A DNA stretch of 64,000 nt from an uncultured Draconibacterium sp. (lineage in GTDB: Bacteria > Bacteroidota > Bacteroidia > Bacteroidales > Prolixibacteraceae). Position numbers and translations under genes: made by a program. Positions 16,676-25,691 of this stretch are shown here, in pieces. Numbering within the stretch: position 1 is the first letter of the stretch; each line of letters opens with the position of its first letter. The stretch lies in NCBI RefSeq assembly GCF_963676815.1, contig NZ_OY781365.1, forward strand, positions 5,676,501 to 5,740,500, in the 5' to 3' direction. The notes under the pieces are model-generated. The model saw only the letters and a list, made by a program, of their open reading frames with translations. It did no database searches and had not been told where the DNA came from.

Positions 16676-19600
16676 TTAAAATTTAATATTAGCACCAAAT
16701 GAAATGGTACGGTTAACCGGGTAAGAAAAATTATCAACCCCAAACTGTTGTGGATTAGAGCCATTAGTACTAACCTGTGGATTAGGGCCTGAATAATTGG
16801 TGATTTTCAGTGCATTTTGAACACTGCAATAGAAACGTAATCCGGATATCACTTTAGTTTTACTAAGTACTGATTTTGGCACCTGGTATCCCAGAGTTAC
16901 ATTTTTTATCCAGATATGGTTACCACTTTCAATCCATAGGTTGGATGCAGCATGTTGCCCGGGATAAAAAATTGCAGGAATTAAACCTGCTCCAGGATCA
17001 TCCGGGGTCCATCTTTCCAGAAATTTAGTACTCACATTCCAGCGTCCTTTTTCGTTGTAGAGCACTTCGTTTCCTTGTGGAAGAATGTCGTAACCAAATG
17101 CTCCGGTGGCTAAAATTGAAAGTGAAAAATCTTTGTAATTAAACACATTATTAAAGCCTAATTGCATTTTAGGGTGAGGATTTCCAAGAACATCCTTATC
17201 AGAACCATCAATTTTTCCGTCGTCATTAACATCTTCGTAAATATAAGCACCCAGTTTTTTGGCGCCTTTCCAACCGTACAAATTAGGATCGTCTAACTGT
17301 TCCTGTGTATTAAATATTCCATTAATTACATAACCATAAAGCGAACCAACGGCATAACCAACCTGGGTAACATTATTTCTTGAAGTAATTTTTGAAATTT
17401 CCTCAGGCATGTAAGTAACTTCATTCTCCAAAAACGATAAACTTAAATTGCCACTCCAAGAAAAATTATTAGCAGCAAGGTTGGCTCCAATTTCAATATC
17501 CCATCCCTTGTTTACCATTTCACCAACATTATCTCGTGTTGAACTAAATCCTGATGCATTTGGAATGGAAACATTAAACAACATGTCTTCTGTTGTTTTC
17601 TGGAAATAACCTGCACTAATTGTTACTTTATCATCAAATAAACCAGCGTTAAAACCTACGTCCAACTGTCTGCTGGTCTCCCATTTCAAATTCTGATTAC
17701 CAAGTGAAGTAAGTGTTTTTCCCACTACAACCCCGTCATTTAAAACATAGTTATAATTGTCAGACACATTATTTAAATTAGGAATAGAAACCAATCTACC
17801 AAAGCGGTCGAAGTCACCAATTGCAGAGTTTCCTGTTATACCATAACTTGCTCTAAGTTTCAATTCACTCATGAAAAAATCCTTTGGAAAGAAATCTTCC
17901 TCAGAAACTCTCCATCCAACTGATGTTGAAGGAAAATTACCATACTTATTGTTGGTTCCGAATTTGGAGGAACCTTCTCTACGGAAATTTACCTCGATTA
18001 GGTATTTGGCTTTATAATCGTAATTTAAGCGCACAAAGGCAGCATTTAATGCCCAGTTGGAATAATCGGCAACGGATGCCGAAGTCTCTGCTGCTTCCAG
18101 GTAATTTAACTTATCATCGGTTGGGAAACCGGTTCCGCTAATACTGGCAGTCTCGCCTGATTGCTTTTGGGCTGTATAACCCAATAAAACACCAACATGA
18201 TGATCGCCTAAAGTTTTTGTATAGGTTAACAGGTTATCGATGCCCCAATTGGTAAGGTTCCGGTATCGGTTTGAAGCCGAATTTACAAAAGGTGGTGCAC
18301 CAGGAGAAAGGTTGCTGGCATTTCCAATTCCCATTCTACCTATAGTAGAAGGAGTAAAAGAATTATTCTCATCGCTAAATAAACGAGCATAAACCTGTGG
18401 TTTATAATGCAGGCCTTCAATTAGCTGAACATCTAATCCAAAAGTTGCATTTAAATCTTTCCCAACGGTAGTATTGGTTCTTTCAATCGCTTCAAAAAGA
18501 GGATTTGCACTGGAGAAATACCCCGGAGAATCTGCCGGAAGGTGAGGTATAAGATTCCCATCTTCATCGTAAGGAGATTGAAGCGGACTCAAGGTGGCAG
18601 CTTTCATAAAAATCCCCCTCGCTCCACTTTCCGGAATTGAATTACTCTCAGTACGCGCTACAGATATACTAGCAGTTGATTTCATCCAGCTTGTAATTTC
18701 AGCATTAACATTTGTTCTGAACGAGAAACGTTCGAAATCGGTACTTGGCATAATACCATCTTGTTTTTGATAACCTCCAGAAACAACTGCCTGTAATTTT
18801 TCATTTCCGGCTTTAATCGAAAGATTGTGATTATGTAGCATGGCGTCAGTCCCCTCTCTGAAGATATGATCTTGCCAGTTTGGTAAATTCTTATAAGCTT
18901 CAGGGTTTGCAAGCACATCGAGGTAAATCTGCGGAACCGCGTTATCCTTACCACTATACCAATTTAATTCCTCAATACGTTCTTTGTTGTATTGTGCATA
19001 TTGCACTGCATCCAACATCGGTATTCTCCACGCATCAGGAAAATACTGAAATCCTTCTGACACATTGTATTCGATTTCCATTTTTGATTTATCGGCATTC
19101 ACCGTCTCAATCAAAATTACCCCATTTGATCCTCGCGCTCCATAAATAGAAGTAGATGCTGCATCTTTTAATACCGTCATCTGCTCAATGTCGTTCGGGT
19201 TTAAACTTTCGGGCATTGAATTTCCAACCGGAAAACCATCAATAACGATAAGCGGGCCAATACCAGCATTAATAGAGCTTAGCCCATGTATTGTAATTCG
19301 GGGAGAAGCGCCGGGTCTACCGTTATTATCATTAACTGAAACGCCTGAAGCCCTTCCCTGCAGGATTTGACCTGAAGATGTTACAGGCATATCTTTAACA
19401 CCCTCCATGTCAACTTTCGAAATAGCAGAAGTAATTTTCTTCTTACTCTGTGTGCCGTAACCAATTGCAACTACCTCTTCTAAACCGATAGTTGAAGCTA
19501 CCAGGACAACCTTCATATCTGTTTGATTTCCAACCACAATTTCCTGTGGTTCGAAACCAATAAAAGAAAATACAAGTGTTGCATTTTCATCGACCCCAGC

Positions 19601-19810
19601 TAGCGAATAGTTTCCGTCCATTCCTGTGGCGGTGCCAATAGTTGTTCCCTTAACTACTACCGAAACACCTGGCAATGGTACTCCTACATCGTCTGTAACT
19701 ACCCCCGTCACCGTTTTTTGAGCCGCGGCTCCAAAACTAAATGCAACGAAAAATAAACACAGCATCAAAAAGCTCATCGCCTTTTTTTTACTTCCATTTT
19801 TGTTTTTCAT
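16676..19810 (-). CDS. susC: SusC/RagA-family TonB-dependent outer membrane transporter (block A)
   Basis: This 1044-residue protein is a TonB-dependent oligosaccharide importer of the outer membrane. After the signal peptide (about 1-30, ending AAAQ) comes a carboxypeptidase-regulatory-like domain (about 33-115, KTVTGVVTDDVGVPLPGVSV). Next is the plug domain with the family signature around PLIVIDGFP and VLKDAASTSIYGARGSNGVI, then the beta-barrel ending in the aromatic C-terminus GANIKF. The segment after the signature reads ILIETVNADKSK instead of the common ILITTKKGK, a small deviation at the plug. It follows GH88 by 48 bases and precedes susD by 11. Transcription is inferred from the operator-bearing promoter at 21078-21163. 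Confidence 0.97.
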   Translation of the reverse strand: MKNKNGSKKKAMSFLMLCLFFVAFSFGAAAQKTVTGVVTDDVGVPLPGVSVVVKGTTIGTATGMDGNYSLAGVDENATLVFSFIGFEPQEIVVGNQTDMKVVLVASTIGLEEVVAIGYGTQSKKKITSAISKVDMEGVKDMPVTSSGQILQGRASGVSVNDNNGRPGASPRITIHGLSSINAGIGPLIVIDGFPVGNSMPESLNPNDIEQMTVLKDAASTSIYGARGSNGVILIETVNADKSKMEIEYNVSEGFQYFPDAWRIPMLDAVQYAQYNKERIEELNWYSGKDNAVPQIYLDVLANPEAYKNLPNWQDHIFREGTDAMLHNHNLSIKAGNEKLQAVVSGGYQKQDGIMPSTDFERFSFRTNVNAEITSWMKSTASISVARTESNSIPESGARGIFMKAATLSPLQSPYDEDGNLIPHLPADSPGYFSSANPLFEAIERTNTTVGKDLNATFGLDVQLIEGLHYKPQVYARLFSDENNSFTPSTIGRMGIGNASNLSPGAPPFVNSASNRYRNLTNWGIDNLLTYTKTLGDHHVGVLLGYTAQKQSGETASISGTGFPTDDKLNYLEAAETSASVADYSNWALNAAFVRLNYDYKAKYLIEVNFRREGSSKFGTNNKYGNFPSTSVGWRVSEEDFFPKDFFMSELKLRASYGITGNSAIGDFDRFGRLVSIPNLNNVSDNYNYVLNDGVVVGKTLTSLGNQNLKWETSRQLDVGFNAGLFDDKVTISAGYFQKTTEDMLFNVSIPNASGFSSTRDNVGEMVNKGWDIEIGANLAANNFSWSGNLSLSFLENEVTYMPEEISKITSRNNVTQVGYAVGSLYGYVINGIFNTQEQLDDPNLYGWKGAKKLGAYIYEDVNDDGKIDGSDKDVLGNPHPKMQLGFNNVFNYKDFSLSILATGAFGYDILPQGNEVLYNEKGRWNVSTKFLERWTPDDPGAGLIPAIFYPGQHAASNLWIESGNHIWIKNVTLGYQVPKSVLSKTKVISGLRFYCSVQNALKITNYSGPNPQVSTNGSNPQQFGVDNFSYPVNRTISFGANIKF

Positions 19811-19858
19811 AAGAAAATCATTTTAAATTAATTTCAATTGTTAGTTTATTCTAGAATG

Positions 19859-21049
19859 CTATTTGTCATTCTTAAGCTTTAAAATTCTTGATCTGCAAAA
19901 AGCTTCCAAAAAATAATAGTCCGCGTAAATAATCGGTGTATCAACCTCTAAACCCTGAGCTTTCGCCCCTGTTGAATGTCTAAGTAAGAATCCATAGTTA
20001 TCTTTAGGGTTGGCTAGAAACTCATCACTGAAAAGAGTTTCTAATATCTTATCAGCAGCAAGAATATATTCATCCTTATTGGTCGAATAAGAACTCAGTT
20101 CGTACAATGCTGATGCAATAATAGCGGCGGCTGATGCATCGTAAGGTTCATTAGGTATATCCGGAGCATTAAAATCCCAGTATGGAATCTTATTTTCAGA
20201 GAGGTTGGGATGATTTAAAATGTAGGCAGCGATATTCTCTGCGTGATACAAAAACTTCTTGTCACCGGTTTCGCGATATACCATGGTAAAACCATAAAGT
20301 CCATAGGCCTGTCCCCTGCTCCAGGCACTTTCATCCGAATAACCACTAATTGTATTTCGTGCTTGTACTTCTCCTGTTTCAGGATTATAATCGGCAACCT
20401 GGTATGATGAATAATCTTCCCGAAAGTGATTAGTCATTGTATTTTTAGCATTCTCCACTGCTATTTCCCTGAACAGTTCATTCCCGGTTTCTTTTGCAGC
20501 CCAAAACAGCAATTCCAGGCTCATCATATTATCAATTGTTACCGGGTAATCCCATCGTTCCAAATCATAATCCAAGGAGCGAATACAACCAATATTTGGT
20601 TTAAACCGGCTTGCAAGTGATTTTGCCGACTGAATGAGTATCTCACGATATAAAGGATCTTTTGTATTTTCCCAGGCCTTACCAAAACTACAATACATCT
20701 TAATTCCTATGTCGTGTGTTTTGCTATTCCATTTTTCGTTTTCAAGTGATAAAGTATATTGTGATGCCTTTTCTTTCCAATAAGAATCAGAGGTTAATTC
20801 ATACATCATCCATAATTCCCCGGCAAAAAAGCCACTTGTCCAGTCGGTGGTTGGCACCATTCGTATCATTCCATTACTGGCAGACCTTGGTGAAACTAAA
20901 TCATAGTTTCTTGCTTCAGCAAATATTTTAATCGAAGCTTTGAGTCTTTCTTCTATTAAATTAACATTTGATGAAATTTCCCTCGGTGTTTTATTGGAAC
21001 TACAAGACCAAAGGAACAGAATAAGTACAATAAGTTTTAGTTTATTCAT
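19859..21049 (-). CDS. GH88 unsaturated glucuronyl hydrolase, lipoprotein
   Basis: This protein of about 396 residues is a family GH88 enzyme. Like GH105 it hydrates the double bond of unsaturated uronic acids at the non-reducing end of lyase products. The signal peptide ends in a lipobox (LFLWSC). Family residues are visible in an (alpha/alpha)6 barrel: THDIG with Asp113, TIDNMMSLE with Asp173, and SAWSRGQAYGLYGF further on (numbered from the chosen start). An ATG four codons upstream (21061) is possible; 21049 is preferred because the predicted transcription start near 21071 then leaves a normal short leader. It is the first gene of the block A operon, before susC, which is unusual because susC normally leads. 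Confidence 0.93.
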   Translation of the reverse strand: MNKLKLIVLILFLWSCSSNKTPREISSNVNLIEERLKASIKIFAEARNYDLVSPRSASNGMIRMVPTTDWTSGFFAGELWMMYELTSDSYWKEKASQYTLSLENEKWNSKTHDIGIKMYCSFGKAWENTKDPLYREILIQSAKSLASRFKPNIGCIRSLDYDLERWDYPVTIDNMMSLELLFWAAKETGNELFREIAVENAKNTMTNHFREDYSSYQVADYNPETGEVQARNTISGYSDESAWSRGQAYGLYGFTMVYRETGDKKFLYHAENIAAYILNHPNLSENKIPYWDFNAPDIPNEPYDASAAAIIASALYELSSYSTNKDEYILAADKILETLFSDEFLANPKDNYGFLLRHSTGAKAQGLEVDTPIIYADYYFLEAFCRSRILKLKNDK

Positions 21050-21077
21050 TAGTGGAATCATCAGCTTTAGTTCAATC

Positions 21078-21163
21078 CAAATCTAGCCATCAAACAAGCC
21101 TACATTCTTGCATTATCGTGCTATTTCTTTCAATATTGCGCTATTCTTTCACTATTGTTTCAG
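21078..21163 (-). promoter_or_regulatory. Promoter and HTCS-type operator of the GH88-susCD operon
   Basis: On the minus strand the -7 box TAGATTTG (21085-21078) matches the Bacteroidota consensus TAnnTTTG. Beginning 33 bp upstream lies GTGCT (21118), then a second GC half-site at 21140, then ACTATTGTTTCAG (21151-21163). The two half-sites sit in imperfect direct repeats, 21120-21138 and 21140-21157, with a 20-bp period, as expected for a dimeric AraC-type DNA-binding domain such as that of an HTCS. The same blocks and spacings recur at 48921-48966 and 13339-13385. The start of transcription would be near 21071. Confidence 0.65.
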
Positions 21164-21204
21164 GTTTAAAACATTAGTACTAAATTTACATTAGTTGCTA
21201 TCAC

Positions 21205-21212
21205 TATTTTTG
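21205..21212 (+). promoter_or_regulatory. Probable -7 box of the first HTCS gene
   Basis: TATTTTTG followed by C fits the consensus TAnnTTTGC and lies 24 bases before the ATG at 21237, leaving a short leader. No clear -33 TTTG is seen. The operator for the divergent operon lies about 42 bp upstream, so the regulator could influence its own gene. Confidence 0.45.
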
Positions 21213-21236
21213 CATACTGATTGCACGACACTAACT

Positions 21237-24200
21237 ATGAAAAGCATTCGAACTATACGAACAATACTTATATTCTTCCTGCTGTTTGGGATTAAAATGG
21301 TTTGTGCCAACAAAAATGATCTTCGCTTTCAGCAGATATCGCCACCAGGAGGGTTTACTCTCGACCGGATTCAATCTATTAATCAAGACAACTTAGGTTA
21401 TATATGGCTGGGAACCAGCCAGGGACTTATAAGATATGATTCGCATAACGCAAAATGGTTTCAGCCCATACCCGGCGATTCGTTAAGTTTGTCAAGCAGG
21501 AGGGTACAAGATATTTTTTGTGATGACTTGAATCAAATATGGGTATCAACAAATGATGGTTTATGCCTTTTTGATCGCAGCACGCAACAGTTCAGGCGCA
21601 TTAAATATACCTACGAGGATGGCTCAAAACCTCATAATCTAATACGTGCAACTTTAAAAATAAGCGATGAAAAACTACTGATTATAGACCACTTATATTT
21701 GGGGTGTCTCAATTTGAGGACAAATCAATTTTCGCGAATAGATACAAACCAGATACAATTGCCGACCACCATATATAGAGACAATTCAAACAGGATTTGG
21801 ATAGGGACAAGCACCGGGGACATTTTTCTTTATAATCCCATAGAGAATTCAGTAAAAAAATTGATTTCGAACAATGTTGAAGTCCGATGTATCTATACGG
21901 ATAACAATCAAATATGGATAGGCACTGAAGGCCAGGGAGCTAAGCTATTTGATTTAGAAGGTAATCTCATTAAACAATTATCATTTGTAGATGCAGTCAA
22001 TAATTCGAATAAGGGACATGTTAGAGTAATTAAAAGGGACACTTACGGGAGGTTATGGTTTGGAACCTACCAAGGATTATTTATGGATGACGGCAGAAAA
22101 CTAACCCGCTTTAAACCTGAAGATTACCCAGGCCTACCACATAATTCTATTTATGAGATATTTGAAGATCAACAAGGGGGATTGTGGTTTGGAACCTGGT
22201 CGGGAGGCGTTGCCTTAATTCACCATTCTGATAATAATTTCGAAACATTCCGACATAGTTCTTCTCCCAATTCAATTAGCAGCAACACAGCTACAGCTTT
22301 AACTCTGATAAGCAATAATAACATGCTTGTTGGGACTGAACTTGGGGGTTTAAACAAGCTCAACATAAACATCGGAGAATTCAACAATATCCAACTTTCG
22401 GAAAATGAATCAATTCAGAACATCAAATCATTATGTAAAGACACAAAAGGTGGCATTTGGGTAGGAACATTCAGAAAAGGCTTGTGGTATAAATCTGCCG
22501 TTAGTAATAAATTTAAGGTATTCGATTTCGGTCCCGATGATGGAAAACACATTTCGCAATCCAGTGTTTATTCATTATGTGCTGTTGATTCTGGAGTTTG
22601 GATTGGTACTTTCCCCGCAGGAGGTGTTAATTTCTATAGTTTTAAAACCAAATCTATACGACGTTGTTTCCTGGATAGAAATGATGGTGTCGATTGGGCT
22701 CATATTACTCCATACGACTTATTGGCCGATACAAAATCAAATTTGTGGATAGGTACAGTTTATGGCGCAATATATAAAATTCATATCCCTACCGGGCAAA
22801 TAACAAAAAGAGAAACAAGTGATCTTGCTGCTTTAGATATAAGTAATACCATCCACTATTTTTGGGAAAACAGTTCAGGCGAGGTGTGGATTGGCACAAA
22901 CAAGGGAATTTTAATATACAATCCTGAGTCAACAAGTTTTAAAACGTTTAATCCAGATGGGGTTTTAACCGGGAAAAGCATATATAGTGTAATCCAAGAT
23001 GCGAATAAACAAATTTGGATAGCTACAAACAATGGACTTTTTTTATATAATCCCGAACAAAATACAGCGCGTAACTTCCTATATTCCGATGGCATTCAAA
23101 GTAATCTGTTTTATCCAAAATCGGTTGCTCAGGATGTAATGGGGAACATCTATTTTGGAGGTCCTAATGGCATTACCAAAATCAATCCGAATAATATAAA
23201 ATTAAACGACAGAAAGCCTTTTACAATTATTAATGAAATAACAACAAAAGACAATAGAACCATATATCCTGTCTATTCTAAAAATCATGAAATTGAGGAA
23301 GTCATTTTTCGTCCCGGAGAAAACACTTTGCGTTTCAGCTTCTCTGCCGACAATTATTTGATGCCAGAAAAAAACAGGTATAAATACCGCCTGGTAAATT
23401 ATTACGATGATTGGATTGATATTGGCAATGAAGGAAGCGTTTTATTGACCAGTGTTAAACCGGGTGAATATATTTTTGAGGTTAAGGCATGTAATAATGA
23501 TGGAATTTGGAACGAAACACCCACCCAGCTAAAATTTGAAATAAAAAAATACTGGTACAACTCAAACCTTGCGTATGTTGTTTATTTTCTGTTTTTAGCC
23601 ACCCTAACCTATTTTATAGCTCGATTTTATTTAAGTCAGCTAAAACTAAAAAGAGCTGTTATGCTTGAAAAACAACAGCGTGAAAATGAAGAACAAATGC
23701 ATGAAATGAAATTGAAGTTCTTCACCAACATTTCGCATGAGTTCAGAACACCACTTACGCTTATATCATGGCCATTAAAACGGCTGATGAATGCGGAGAA
23801 CATCACTAAGGAGCAACGGGAAGAACTGGATGTTGTAAATCGAAATTCAAACCGGCTACTTCAGCTAATTAACCAACTAATAGATATTCGGAAATTGGAA
23901 AAAGAAAAGAGCAAATTGAATATTTCCAGGACTAATATTATTGATTTTACAAAAGAATTGCAAAAAGGTTTTTCTGTTGAAGCAAAGTCCAGAGAAATAA
24001 GTTTTTTATTTGAATCGCCGCATTCCGTAGTTGAAATTGAAGCTGATCTTGAAAAACTGGATACCATTCTTTATAATCTGCTCTCAAATGCATATAAATA
24101 CGTTGCAGATAAAGGACAGGTTAAAGTATCCATCGCCAAAAATAAAATTAATGCAAGCACCACATATTCAAACCAATTAAGTTTTGGAGAAATACTTGTT

Positions 24201-25304
24201 GACGAATTTATTGAGATAAGTATTGAGGATAATGGTGCCGGAATTGACAATGAAGATTTACTTAAAATTTTCACCAGGTTTGAACAAGGAAAACAAACGG
24301 AAAGAAAAGATCTGAATAGAGCAAAAGGAAGTGGTTTAGGTTTAGCTATGTGTAAAGACTTTACCTTATTGCACCATGGCAAAATAACCGTGCAGAGTGA
24401 AAGAGGTAAAGGATCGCGTTTTACCGTACATTTGCCTGTTAAACAGAAGGCACAAAAAGTTCTTTTTGATAGTCATCAAGAGATTAAGAACCTAAATCTT
24501 GAGCAAAATTCAAAGACTCAAATTAAAAATAAAGTAAAACCGGAAGAATGGAATCAAATTCTGATTGTTGAAGACAATCCCGATTTTAGGAAATTCATTT
24601 CAAAATATTTAAATCAATACTACCAAATTCAATCCGCATCAGATGGAAAAGAAGCTCTTCAGATGCTAAAAAAGCACAACATCGATGTAATTGTTTCGGA
24701 TGTTATGATGCCGGAAATGGATGGATTTGAGCTATGCAGTATTGTAAAAACTCAGATCGAAACCAGTCATATTCCCGTCATTTTATTGACCGCACTATCG
24801 TCTTCCGAAAATTTAATAGCAGGTTTGGACAAAGGTGCAGATGCCTATTTAACAAAACCTTTTGATGAAGAGGTATTGGTAAAACAAATTGAAAATATAA
24901 TTGCACAAAGGAGAAGGATTCAGGAAAATTTCAGCAAACAATTTATAGGTAAGGATACGATTGAGGTGGGTAGCCTTGACAACTTCTTTCTCAACAAAGT
25001 ACGCGATGTTATTGAAAAGAACCTTACTGAAGAAAGCTTTAGTATGGAAGCTTTGGCAGAGGAATTAATGATAAGCAGAAGTAAACTTCATCGAAAAATA
25101 AAATCACTTTCGGGTATAACAACATCAGAGTTTGTAAACCTGGTTCGAATAAAAAAAGCTGTTGAACTCATTACAACTGAAAACTATCGTTTTAATGAAG
25201 TAGCATACCTGGTTGGTTTTTCCAGCCAGTCGTATTTTAACCGGTGCTTTAAAAAAGTTTACAATGTTACTCCAAAAGAGTACTTTTCGGAACCAAAAGA
25301 ATAG
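21237..25304 (+). CDS. Hybrid two-component system regulator (HTCS), block A
   Basis: This 1355-residue single-chain sensor and transcription activator is the usual regulator of a Bacteroidota PUL. It has a signal peptide and then a periplasmic sensor of two seven-bladed propellers built from Reg_prop repeats (recurring LWIGT/IWIGT strands, about residues 30-650). A Y_Y_Y domain (about 690-755) and one membrane helix (about 775-795) follow. The histidine kinase has phospho-acceptor His834 in NISHEFRTPLTL and ATPase boxes near 945-1065. The receiver domain has Asp1155 (SDVMMPEMDG), and a C-terminal AraC-type helix-turn-helix covers about 1265-1350. A TTG at 21195 would extend the frame but lacks a signal; the ATG at 21237 is chosen. 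It is divergent from the block A operon, which it probably activates when a rhamnose-containing oligosaccharide binds. Confidence 0.96.
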   Translation: MKSIRTIRTILIFFLLFGIKMVCANKNDLRFQQISPPGGFTLDRIQSINQDNLGYIWLGTSQGLIRYDSHNAKWFQPIPGDSLSLSSRRVQDIFCDDLNQIWVSTNDGLCLFDRSTQQFRRIKYTYEDGSKPHNLIRATLKISDEKLLIIDHLYLGCLNLRTNQFSRIDTNQIQLPTTIYRDNSNRIWIGTSTGDIFLYNPIENSVKKLISNNVEVRCIYTDNNQIWIGTEGQGAKLFDLEGNLIKQLSFVDAVNNSNKGHVRVIKRDTYGRLWFGTYQGLFMDDGRKLTRFKPEDYPGLPHNSIYEIFEDQQGGLWFGTWSGGVALIHHSDNNFETFRHSSSPNSISSNTATALTLISNNNMLVGTELGGLNKLNINIGEFNNIQLSENESIQNIKSLCKDTKGGIWVGTFRKGLWYKSAVSNKFKVFDFGPDDGKHISQSSVYSLCAVDSGVWIGTFPAGGVNFYSFKTKSIRRCFLDRNDGVDWAHITPYDLLADTKSNLWIGTVYGAIYKIHIPTGQITKRETSDLAALDISNTIHYFWENSSGEVWIGTNKGILIYNPESTSFKTFNPDGVLTGKSIYSVIQDANKQIWIATNNGLFLYNPEQNTARNFLYSDGIQSNLFYPKSVAQDVMGNIYFGGPNGITKINPNNIKLNDRKPFTIINEITTKDNRTIYPVYSKNHEIEEVIFRPGENTLRFSFSADNYLMPEKNRYKYRLVNYYDDWIDIGNEGSVLLTSVKPGEYIFEVKACNNDGIWNETPTQLKFEIKKYWYNSNLAYVVYFLFLATLTYFIARFYLSQLKLKRAVMLEKQQRENEEQMHEMKLKFFTNISHEFRTPLTLISWPLKRLMNAENITKEQREELDVVNRNSNRLLQLINQLIDIRKLEKEKSKLNISRTNIIDFTKELQKGFSVEAKSREISFLFESPHSVVEIEADLEKLDTILYNLLSNAYKYVADKGQVKVSIAKNKINASTTYSNQLSFGEILVDEFIEISIEDNGAGIDNEDLLKIFTRFEQGKQTERKDLNRAKGSGLGLAMCKDFTLLHHGKITVQSERGKGSRFTVHLPVKQKAQKVLFDSHQEIKNLNLEQNSKTQIKNKVKPEEWNQILIVEDNPDFRKFISKYLNQYYQIQSASDGKEALQMLKKHNIDVIVSDVMMPEMDGFELCSIVKTQIETSHIPVILLTALSSSENLIAGLDKGADAYLTKPFDEEVLVKQIENIIAQRRRIQENFSKQFIGKDTIEVGSLDNFFLNKVRDVIEKNLTEESFSMEALAEELMISRSKLHRKIKSLSGITTSEFVNLVRIKKAVELITTENYRFNEVAYLVGFSSQSYFNRCFKKVYNVTPKEYFSEPKE

Positions 25305-25691
25305 ATTTTACTTCAAATGCGTTATTCATGGAACGTGCATGCTTTGAACGTACATAAGTTTTAGGATTTCGAATGAAATGAGACACGAAAATACTAGTTG
25401 ATTTGAAGTTAGTAATTAAAGAGTTAAGTATTACCACACCCATCAGAAAAACCCGGAATAAACAACTAATCTTCAGCAGGATCAACATTCTTCAAAAAGT
25501 AAGAGACTGTAAAACACACGATAATTGCCCCCGTTCTCAGCGAGCTAACGAGGGGCTAATTGGACCAGTTATTTTTTCAAGATACTAAGAATATCATCCA
25601 TAAGATCTCTCGTCTTCTCAAGGGATCAGTTCGATAAAATAGTTTTGTATCTCAAAACGAAAGTCTCCCCAATTCTATTTGTTGTCGCTTT
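25305..25691. other. Intergenic region between convergent genes, no gene seen
   Basis: These 387 bases separate the convergent ends of the first HTCS and the variant GH78 gene. No credible coding frame, RNA gene or mobile-element end is visible. The only structure is the hairpin at 25527-25556. Confidence 0.6.
25527..25556. terminator. Probable bidirectional terminator hairpin
   Basis: GCCCCCGTT at 25527-25535 pairs with AACGAGGGGC at 25547-25556 with one bulged base and an 11-base loop. It is the only GC-rich stem between the two convergent transcripts. A T-rich stretch follows only after a gap (from about 25567), so it is not a textbook intrinsic terminator. Confidence 0.5.
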
